DNA of 64,000 nucleotides from Amyelois transitella (taxonomy: Eukaryota; Arthropoda; Insecta; Lepidoptera; Pyralidae), in contig NC_083516.1 of the NCBI RefSeq assembly GCF_032362555.1, positions 4,117,001 to 4,181,000 on the forward strand. Direction: 5' to 3'. Shown one piece after another: positions 11,445 through 21,450 of the stretch (positions are counted from its first letter, which is position 1; every line of letters begins with the position of its first letter). The position numbers were made by a program, and so were the translations under genes. Below the pieces are notes generated by a model. The model searched no databases, was not told the DNA's origin, and saw only the letters and a list, made by a program, of their open reading frames with translations.

Positions 11445-13778
11445 TCAGTACATCATGCCGACGTGCAACGGCTCCGTGCGCTGGAAGTACACGTTGGGGT
11501 TGCTGCTGAAGGTAGGCTCCACGCTCGTGTACACGTTGCCCTCCTCCGGACGCACCATCACGCCTGTAATTGTATGTTTGCTATGAATACTTAGGTCACT
11601 TAAGGATTATCAAGGCATAAGGAAGCAACTGTGGAGGGATGGGTGTATGATGATATTTTTTCTTAAGTTGCTTGCTAAACTTAAGACTAAGTTTAAGGTC
11701 CTTTTATGTACCTATAATTAAATTTTTAATTAATTTATGTGAGTTTAGGTATGTCCATTACAAGAAAAAAATTATAAATATCTAAATCAATCACTTTTAA
11801 TGGTACTTTATTCTTTAAGTGTATAGATGGATGGATGGAGATAAGATTGTTTACTTTTAATTCAGTAAGTATCTTAAGAGCCTTAGTTCTTTAAATACTG
11901 ATAAAAAGCTAAAGGCTATAAGCATATTTACATTGCAGCCATGGAGATCAGAATATTAAAAGGCTATTTTCCGATTTCTTTGATTGCAGTACATATCTAA
12001 AATGAAAAATACATTGCAAGTATGGATTGAGTGTATTTCCTTTTAAAGACCGATTGAAAAACGAAAGCAGAAAGAATAGCATTTGGAGACATATATAGAG
12101 CTAGTTGTGCATAGTGCTTACAGAGTTTTATAAACCTATAGCGTGATATTTCTTCAGTAATTACCTGGAGGTAGAAGATAGTGGAAGGGGGGATAATTGT
12201 ATTGGTAGTGCATTAAGGGGTGTAGAGGGTAGTGCGGTGGAGAACACAGAGGGCGTGAGTGTAGGTGCGTAGTGCTCGCGAACATCGCGCCGTACAGATC
12301 TGCGAACAGAACATATGCGGTCAATCACGTGCACAAAGCGCCAGTTCTTACTGTTAGCGCACGTTAGATACTTAACTAACCGGCTGGCTGAGCGGGCGGC
12401 TCCTTGCGGTCTAGCGCGAGCGGGGGAGCTGGCAATGGCGCCGCGGCCGACACCATGCCATACTTCACCGGCTTGAAGTGGAAGAACGACGGCGAGTAGC
12501 CCGAGCCTCCGGCGCCCAGGGAGCTCAAGCCTTCCTCGCGGTCCGCGTCCCAGCGTCCTTCGCGGCCCAGCGCTGCCAGGCGGCGACCCTTCGGCGCGAA
12601 CATGAGCGCGAACACCACTGCGCACGTAGCGAGCAAACCCGCCGCTACGCATGCGTCTTTGTGCCGCTCTGGTGCTCCCAGCGCCGCCGCCACCCAGCAT
12701 ACCCATACGGCCGCCGTCGCGCCACCAGCTCCTGCGATATGGGTCGCCTCGCGGTAGTTGTCGCGAATACCACGCGATCTCAACGCTATGCCGCACACCA
12801 CTGTTATCAGGAACGCCGCGTACGACAATGATAATAAGAGATCAGATAAAGCAGCGTCGCAACGTCCGCCGCCACTTATGACTCGCGGCGGCGAACCGCC
12901 CAGCCATTGAGCACCGATTGCTACTTGTATCATCACTGCGAAAAATAACAGGAGTCCTTGATACACCGCTGGCAGGTATACCCCTCCGTTTAAACTCAAT
13001 AAGAATACACATTTCACTAGTAATGATGCAAACACGATCACATAAGCTACACCCGTTCCAAAACGGACGGCTCCGCAAGTGAACGCTGTCGGAGTAATCG
13101 CAAAAAGCGCTGCTGTTGCTGCGCATGATAACAATCCAAAAAGTAGTGTCTGTCCCAGTAATAGGTGACGCTGACTTGGAGCTTTGCGGCTAGCTCCCCA
13201 TACGACGAATGCTTCAAAACCGCCAAGTGTTACTATAGTCACACAAGCCAACGCTAATATCGGCACTGCCCATGGCTCTAACCTCAATATGCCCTGAGAC
13301 GGCTGCGGTAACGTCGTTATTATTGTTGTATTTTTAAGTACCGGGATGGGCGATGAAACAAGGGTCTTGACTGAAGTTGGCGAAGGTGTCGATGATGATG
13401 TTCGTTCGGGAACCACAAAGTACTCCGTACTCATCTCGAGCCGATGCGCTTCAGTACGGGCGGGACGTCGCGGCGGCGGTTCTGTTTCTGCTTGAGCTTC
13501 TTCCTCTTCGACCGAAAGGTTCTGTTCTTCGTATTCCTGTTCATATGTCTCCTCGTAATCAGCATCGGTATAGTGATGTTCTGACGGAGCGTTGCGAGGA
13601 GCGTACGCGGCGGGTACGCGCGGAGCCAGGCGGTCGCCGAAGCGGGCGGCGTATGCGGTGGCGAGAGCGGCCAACGCCGCCATCACCAGCAGCGCGCGCA
13701 CTTCGCCTGCAGCCATGAGCGCGCGGCGCTACGGGCCCGAGTCTCGCTGCACGCTCATCCGCGCGCGATTTGCTATCT
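11445..13778 (-). CDS. Class C-type seven-transmembrane receptor-like protein
   Basis: Coding exons: 12381-13716 (ATG at 13716) and 11445-11563, joined G|GTTAGT to ACAG|GC, giving 484 aa. An acceptor (TTTCAG) at 13778 leaves a 62-nt 5' UTR on the first coding exon, so at least one noncoding exon lies upstream. Residues 1-22 form a signal peptide; residues 23-150 are an acidic, Ser/Thr/Pro-rich ectodomain, too short for a Venus-flytrap domain. Seven hydrophobic segments fill about 148-390. Segment 3 (CGAVRFGTG then SLLVKC), the 5-6 loop (RDNYREATHI) and segment 7 followed by FAPKGRRL resemble class C GPCRs. The tail has SPSFFHFKPVKYG and ends TEPLHVGMMY. A GPRC5/bride-of-sevenless-like or insect class C orphan is possible; I do not name it. 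The first exon is unusually GC-rich. If the first exon were not spliced, the frame would end six codon-bases later at 12376-12378. Confidence 0.78.
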
Positions 13779-16700
13779 CTGAAACGATAAAAGGTACACG
13801 TCAGTCAAGCTATGAAATGCCGCCCCGAGACGCGACGTTTCGACAGCGATAACCAAACAAAGAATCTCATGGAAACCGGTTCGACGCCCCGGTCGCCCTC
13901 GCCATCCACCTCTAGGAACTTTGCGAATCATTATTCCTTTTTGTTTTATTCTTGGTCATAAAGGGCGCAATGGTCGAGTCTGGCTTTATGGCGATTTAAC
14001 GTCTTCGCTTCAAAACGTGACTAGGAATATACTTAACTTTAAGGATCGTGCTTTACTCGGAAAGAAAAAAGAAAGAAACCCAACGTGCCCTTATCCTAAC
14101 GTTGTTGGCATTTTTACTACTTCGTTTCGTGAGACGTTACCTTTTTACTAAAAAAATTCATCTTGTTCTTATTTTTAAATAATTTTTATTCAAAAACAAT
14201 CCCTGTAAACTGTAACCCTCACGAAAATAGGTAAAATTGAATTATATTTGCTTATAATTTTGAATAGTTTTTTTTTAATATTAAATAATATATGTAGATA
14301 TAATTATACTTTATTGTTTGGTAACTGTACTTGTTAAAATTTTTATAACCATAAATAAAGAACTAAGTTCTCTGCTAAGATAAAATAATCACTATGTTGC
14401 CTTGTCATGACTGCATAATATTATTATGTAGCTACATTTCTCAACAACCTGATTTCATTCACCGCCTACGCGAATTTTTACACCAGTAGGTAGATAATAC
14501 TTACTTGACGACATACATTAAACACAATGCGAAATTTATACATAATTCTATTTCATCATATTGCGTATTTTCGATTGACGTCTGCTGAAAGCCCGTCCTC
14601 CCATGATCGCATTAAGGTACTTTATCCGATATGAAATTATTTGTCAAAAATAGTATCTTCTACGACATGTAAGAAATAAAGTAGGCACTCCAACTATACA
14701 GCCAGACACCGCGAGTCATTTTAAGTATAAGGTAAGTTGAGATTTTATAACATTAATTATTATTATTATATTTGTTTTAAGTGTCGAAATCTTTATTCTG
14801 GGACCTACCCATTCTAACCACATACTTTGAAGATAAAAATATAACCCTGTATACTGACATACCGTTCAAATTGGAATGTGGCTTTGTCCGTCTCGCGAAA
14901 TCACCAAGGGGCAGATAAGGGCAACGATCGAATAATTTCGTCCGTAAGGCCTGGGTGAGTTACCTGCGTTCACGTCGTAAGACTCATAATCGTCCGGTTT
15001 TCCCCAACGAACTTATTCCAAAAAAACACCAGGATTCCAAGCGATTTATTTTTTTCACCCCAGCTTATTTCAATAAACTATATTCACTGCAAGACTGTGT
15101 GACATAGTTGAATGAAACAGGAAAACTTTAAAATTGTTTTTGGAAAATAATTTTTAGTTATGTTTTTTTCTTTTAATCTCATTCGCCTCTTGTTATTATC
15201 AAATCGTGGGATAAAGATATCTTGTCAGTCATTGTCACGAGGAAAACGAGATACTTTTTCGCACCTTTTAGTTATAGAAATTAATTTTATTTAATTACAC
15301 GACGACAGATTGCAACAATGCACTTGTTGTCGTTATAGGTAATTAATTCCTCGGTAAGGAGTAGGTAAGCGAAATAATATTAATTTCATTTTATACCATA
15401 TAACTGAACTGATCGTGGCCTTTAAGTCTTTTCGAGACAGTTAGTACGAGTAGTTAGGGATAAAGACGTGAGTGTGTATGTATGTAGAAAGTGAAATAAA
15501 AACAACAAATACCTATACAGCCTACCAGGCGTTTTCAGATGAAATTGGTTGCAAACCATGTACCTGGAGCACTGGCACAAGGATAACTCTGTATTTAATT
15601 AATGCAAAAGCATTAGCTTTTGTCTCCGAGTTAGCGTAAATCATAGAATTGAAGGTGTCAGCCACAGAATTACTTCGCATTACTGTAAAAGCGACGTTCA
15701 CGCTCCGGTAAAGTACTGGCAATGCATTATCTCCAACCCTCCTATCACGCCGTCATCATAACAAAATAAATCACCGCGGCCGCAATCCGTCTTGGCGATA
15801 GGAATATCTACGACCATTCTAAATACCGAATATAAATATGCATTCGTTCCGTAAAAGGAAGCTTCTAATTCTGTCAGGAGATTACGCGGAAAGGTACAAG
15901 GGACCGAATCGTGACTTTAAACTTATTATCCGAAACTGTATACCTTACAAAACGTACTGTAGGCAGATTTGGTGATTGGTGCTAAAGTAACGGTCTGCGC
16001 CGGCGCAGCACTTGGGGCGATCCGACAATCGCACGAGCGAGTGATCTCGCCAACGGTACCGCGTTATCTAAGATCACTTCCAAATCTCTATCTCGAGATA
16101 CATACTGATGTCCGTATTTACGTAATTGGTTCGCCTTATGCTTTCGATGGTTGTATTGTATGTAGATAACTGTGTTTTGACGTGGATGTCGATAGTTGAA
16201 GCTTGAATAGCTTTGGAGGTTCAAATAAACAGGCTCAATTATTTCAAACCGAGTCATAAAATTATGGAATTGATAGATTAAGTAATTAACCAAGCACACG
16301 AGCATCTTAATTCTCCCACTTATGTTTTTTTCTTACGCAATTTTAAAAGGTTGCTTGGAGAAGATTATACCTACTTAGTATGAGAGGTGTAGCCTGCAGC
16401 ACAAAACCTTTATTAACTTACTTTTAATATTTACGAGTATGTATAAAATTTTTCTATTAAATTTTTATACTGTTTTTTTTTGCATTGAAGAACAGACGAT
16501 GTAGAGTTAGTTAATGTAACAAAGATAAAAATGAATGTTGAAGTTTTTAACATATCTAATGTTTTTAGTGGACGCTTCTTGGTTTTTTAATATATTAATA
16601 ATCAAAAGAAATATAGTAGGTACATACTTTTCGTCTACTTAACGTCGTTTACTTTACGTCTAAGGAATATTTCACATTATAAATCTTAAGCTGGTACACC

Positions 16701-17430
16701 TAAGTAGAATAAATCGAACAGGGCGATTCAATGAACTGATGTTAAAGTCGTACATTTATCAATAGTAAATTGCAAAAGAAATATTGACGCATGTAGACGT
16801 TTGGTATAAATTGTATGGAGGTTGGTTAGTATTCGCAGGGCGCGCTGCTCGTGAGTTGCGAGCTGCAGGACGCCGCCGGCGCATGCTCCCGTCGATCTTA
16901 TGACATGAAAGAGGCTTGCGCGCTGCCTAGAATAATAAACATCTGACAGGGTATTTACTCTTTTTATTGAGAAACGAACAGCGCGAATGAAAATATATAG
17001 TTAGGATATGGTTATTAATTAAGAAGGTATTTATGGGTATAAATTTAATAAATATTTACTATATTGTTTCTTTTGATTTAAAGTAAAGTAGAGCAAAGGG
17101 CCTAAGTAAGGGATAGGTTAAAAGATATGAACTTTTAAACAAAATTGTTGCTCCTGCCTAATATTGACTTAACATATTTTTCTTTGAGTTAGGATTTTTT
17201 TGAAATTCAAACTCAGCCGAAATTAAAATATTCACAAGTACCCAGAATAAATATTTAGAGAAAAATCCTTTATGGTTTGTATTAATTATAATTAATAGAT
17301 TAACCAGTATAAAGAGAGACGCTGCTAAAATCCTATATAATGCCTGCTAGAAATAAGCACCTTCAAGAGGAGATACAGAAATTATTAACAAAAAAAGTAA
17401 TAAGTTAAGATTTTTATGAGAAATAACCCA
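13779..17430. other. Intergenic or upstream intronic DNA, no gene seen
   Basis: Both strands lack credible exons. A GC-rich patch at 16830-16930 and a 14-bp palindrome CTGCGCCGGCGCAG near 15996 stand out. This may be 5' intron sequence of the 7TM gene, whose first coding exon begins with a splice acceptor. Confidence 0.4.
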
Positions 17431-17439
17431 ACAAACATT

Positions 17440-18670
17440 TAGGCGACGATTAGAGCTTATTTTGTTACTTAGTGGGCTACAAAGGCATTACAGTAGCAGC
17501 ACTTATGACTATTGGCGATAAAGTGGCGTACCAAGTAACGTATATCACTTCTACTTATAATACAGAGTTACAAGCGCGACAATTAGGCGAGCTTAAAGGT
17601 TATGGATGTATTATGGCAAATCTCAACACTGTTGTACATGCACAGCATTTTGTGTTATAGCTTTAAGTGAATCTTAGAACTCTTAGATCTAAATAAGAAT
17701 AAGAATTAGCTACTACCACCAAAAGTGCTATGCAGGTGATAATAAACTCTTTACAAGAACCTAAAGTTGCACAATAGCGTTAATAAGCGCTACCAGCCTT
17801 ACAATAGTGTTAATTTAATCTTATATAGAACCAAATGCTTGAAGCTATACAAAACTCTCTTGCATTACCTTAAGTCAAATAGGAGTATAATTTTTCGCTA
17901 TAACAGATCCTCTAGCGTCTATTGTTACTCTTTTGTGACTAAAGGTAAAGTAATAGCGCTTAAGGTCACTACTGTATTTCTTATATTGACTACTTGTTTT
18001 TGACAATGGCGTCGTAACCAAAATAAACAAAAATTGTTGTAAATACGTGGAAAAGTTTTCAGTAAATAGACAACATACATCGGGCGCTCGAATTATTTGC
18101 CAATAAATATGTAACATATTCACAGTGTACTTCCCTTCGCAGCAAAAATATGCTTCCTTTCGCACCATACAATATCACTTTTTTTTGTTTAATATAAAAA
18201 TCATTAGTCGTAAACTTATAGCCATTGAAAATAAAATTATTTATAATTAGATCACAAAATTAGTTTAATTATCTTGAATAGCGTTCAGACCGTTACAAAA
18301 CACCAATTTACCTCCCTTTTAGCGCTTGAAAATATAATTAACGCCTTTGTATCTCTACTGTACCGCTTAAGGAGTCAGTTGACGCTTATTTACCCCTCTT
18401 GTATCGCTAAGAGATCCTGTTACCGCTATAATAACTTTCTTATAGCACTGATTGTACCTCTTAGCCAATTACCATAACTCTTGTATACCGTCATTATACA
18501 ACCTTAAGTGATATAAAAATTGTGCCTAATTCGGGGGTAAAGTAGGGTTAGAGCGCGCTCTAACACTAATTTGTTACACCCATAAACCACTTTAGAATGT
18601 AGTTAGCGCTTTTATAGACTTATTATAAATCTTACTTTAGCGCCTAATTGTTACTTGGGAATCGTCTAGT
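17440..18670. repeat. Unclassified block rich in GCGCTA/GCGTTA-type motifs
   Basis: About 1.2 kb is studded with short related words (TAGCGCTT, AAGCGCTA, TAGCGATA, TTACCGCT, GGCGCTAA) separated by AT-rich text, on both strands, and has an 18-bp perfect palindrome at 18547-18564 (GTTAGAGCGCGCTCTAAC). This looks like subterminal repeats of a DNA transposon or a satellite-like element. I could not define terminal inverted repeats or a coding part. Confidence 0.35.
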
Positions 18671-20080
18671 CCAATTTGAAAACATTGAATGCTTCAATTT
18701 GGCCAAAGTGGAAAGATAAATGAAGAAAAGCGGGCCTTAGGCCCCGAAGCACTGTGCCAGTGGGTGCACAACTGGGAATATGGGAAAGGAGAGGGATTCG
18801 TCAATTCATAGCGTTGTACGATTATAAGTCGCATTATACCATGGTGACCACATGAATGGAAAGTCAAAGTTATCATCCGACACAAGTATTGCAGACAATA
18901 AGTGTTAGGGAAACAGAGCGTTCGTGCGCGGCCGCGCGCGTAAAAGTAACAACGCGAATACTCAGGGTGAAACTCGGCAGAACTGATTGTGAGTCTAGCA
19001 GTGCGCCGGCGCAGCTGCCACGTCACATTCCTGCATCGCCTATTGTTTCACTTGCATCGCGCACATCTCAGCGTGACGCAGATATTTCACAGATCTCCAT
19101 AGCATGCTCTGTGTCATTTTATCACGCGTCAAAATCATTTATTCGCTAAGTCGTTGGCAGTCTAGTTTATTGTATGCGTATTGTAACGTGCATTTATGTA
19201 TGATCAAACCTTCTTTGACTTAATAAAACTCCTCTTGATGTTAGTCTAGATACATACATGAGTAATCAGAGTTAGACCGAGCGAACGCCACAGTTCGTCT
19301 ATATCCACGATTATATGTAGAGCAAGTAAGATTTTTACCCGAAGCGACTCTTGTCTGTTCTCCGTTATCTTGCAGGGGAATCTAGCCCAGCTGAAACTAG
19401 TCACATATCCAAATGGTTGGTAAGCGTTCAAAGTTACGAACGTACTCATACTTGCTCATGACTTTTGTGAGACTTAAACCTGGGTACCTTCGAACGGGTA
19501 TTTCCAAATCGTCAAAATAAATACCGCAAACGCCAGTCATATCCCCACATATTTAACCGTTCGAAGATAAAATACGAGTTTCGTGCCAATTGTCGGCGTA
19601 CGCTCATCTAACAATTATACTGCGGCTAATGTTTATCGTGTGACTTAATAGTAGTCCATTGCTATGAAAAAAAACGTAATCGATACACATGCCACCGAAA
19701 TTGGAAACGCAGCGAAAGTTTCACTAATCAATAGTGTATGTATATATACGTGTGATTGACCTAAGTAGGTACTTATTATCACCACGATTTATAAAAGTAA
19801 TAAACAAAACGCAAAACCCGCAGATAAGATTGCTTGCTTCTAAAGGTTTGACTGGTAGAGAATGCTATTAGCATTACGTTCACCTATTGTATCTTTAAGG
19901 TTCATCAAATTTTATTGATCAAGAAACCGTTAATGTTGTAAATATTGTCATGTGTCATATCATTCACACATATAAATGCCGTATAAAAGACTTCAACGAA
20001 CGATTACAGCGACGTCAGCAATATTTTTAATAATTGTTGGGCTTGCGACTCAAAATTAACCTAGTATCATCTCACTCTTA
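18671..20080. other. Intergenic DNA, no gene seen
   Basis: A GC-rich patch at 18920-19030 contains TGCGCCGGCGCA. No exon with family resemblance and no clear repeat was recognised. Confidence 0.35.
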
Positions 20081-20130
20081 CAGGAAAGAAGAAGACTAGT
20101 TTAAATAATCTAGTCTTCTTCTTTCTCCTG
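20081..20130. repeat. Short hairpin, 16-bp perfect arms
   Basis: GAAAGAAGAAGACTAG at 20084-20099 is the exact reverse complement of 20110-20125, with a 10-nt loop. CAGG/CCTG extend the stem past a one-base bulge. Confidence 0.75.
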
Positions 20131-20139
20131 GTATTAATC

Positions 20140-20236
20140 CCGGTTATATCTGAACCCAACCTCTCTGGAGAGGAGCCAGGATTGCGATCATGACCTCCAC
20201 AACCTTTGCAGAAGAAGGAACCTAATCTATATTGGA
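20140..20236 (+). repeat. Unclassified interspersed repeat
   Basis: CTCTGGAGAGGAGCCAGG followed by CCTTTGCAGAAGAAGGAACC recurs in similar form at 61745-61860 and, in part, on the minus strand at 655-815. Confidence 0.45.
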
Positions 20237-20261
20237 TTGTAAAACAACGCTAGATGAATGT

Positions 20262-20615
20262 TATACATACATACATAAACTCACGCCTCTTTCCCGGAGG
20301 GGTAGGCAGAGACTACCTCTTTCCACTTGCCACGATCCCTGCATACTTCCTTTGCTTCATCCACATTCATAACTCTCTTCATGCAAGCTCGGCGGTTTCG
20401 GGCACTTTTGACCTGACCCTTCACCAGGACGTCCTTAATTTGATCAAGATATGTTCGTCTAGGTCTTCCCACCCTGACCTTTCCCTCCACACTCTCCTTG
20501 TATATCTGCTTAGTCAACCTGTTTTCATTCATCCTCTCCACATGACCGAACCATTTCAACATACCCTTTTCTATTCCTGTAACTACATCTTCTTTCACAT
20601 CACAACATTCCAATG
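20262..20615 (-). mobile_element. Non-LTR retrotransposon, 3' end of reverse transcriptase ORF
   Basis: The minus strand encodes a fragment with KWFGHVERMNENRLTKQIY, GRPRRTYLDQIKDVLV and a C-terminus SAYPSGKEA followed by a stop and an (ATGT)n tail. This is the usual C-terminal module of endonuclease/reverse-transcriptase LINEs (RTE-like, clade not certain). It is 5'-truncated. Sister copies: 38462-38762 and 58503-58672. Confidence 0.75.
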
Positions 20616-21209
20616 TTAATATTAGTTATTTATAAACCTATCTACCTAAGTCGCCTTTCACGACAATTTATCTAGTTTTTGTTATAAATGTTGAGATTGC
20701 TGTAAGTTAGGTAAGTAAAAATCCCAAAACAAAATTTCTAGTGAGCTAGCTCAACCTGTGCAATGTAACAAATTGTATGTACGAGTACTTATACAAAACA
20801 AAAATGTTAAGAATGTGGTAATAAAGTAAAAACATGTAAAGGAATTATACGGTTTACAAATATTATAATGTCACCTGTCGCCATCAAATAAAAAGCTTTA
20901 AGGTGGAAATAATAGAGAATTCTCTACGGTTCGTTCAGCTTGCCCTCAAATATATTACGGTGTAATTCTAGTAAGTGATGTTCGCAAGCATGCGTTACAT
21001 TTGTGTCAACCATTAGGAAAGTCATGGTTGTGATTGACAAAAGAATCCAAAACTGTTTTAATTCTGACATAAAGTAGGAAAAGAGTTAGTCCAAGCGCAT
21101 ATTCCATTTTACTAAATAAACATTCAGTAACTATTTCATACAAGTCAAATTACATTTACTACGCGCTTAATGAAATTAAACTTGTCTGAATTAGTAATAG
21201 AATTGCGCT

Positions 21210-21390
21210 GAATGTGACTAAGGGATAGGCTAAAAAATTTAGGATTCTTTTAGCAATAAGTAGGCTAGCAAGCTGTCACTATTTGAATCTAAATTTCACC
21301 ATTAACATACAGCTGGCTTAATGCATTCAGTCTTTGGGAGACTGTTGGCTCTGTCAACCCCGTAAAGGATAAAAAGATGGTAATTATATA
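21210..21390 (+). repeat. Degenerate lepidopteran SINE
   Basis: Recognisable blocks: CTAAGGGATAGGCT, CTAGCAAGCTGTCACTATTTG and GACTGTTGGCTCTGTC. Same family as 52160-52419, older by divergence. Confidence 0.6.
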
Positions 21391-21450
21391 TGTGTACGTC
21401 TTAGGCCTACCCATACAATTCAATTATGTTACATACTTGGTTATTTAGGT

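Noticed and set aside
12161-12796. 211-codon frame overlapping the 7TM exon in another frame
   Set aside because: It shadows the GC-rich 7TM coding exon; the composition is Arg/Gly/Pro rich, typical of a wrong frame.
18856-19149. Pair of opposite-strand frames near 18.7-19.15 kb
   Set aside because: A GC-rich patch depletes stops on both strands; no domain and no splice context.
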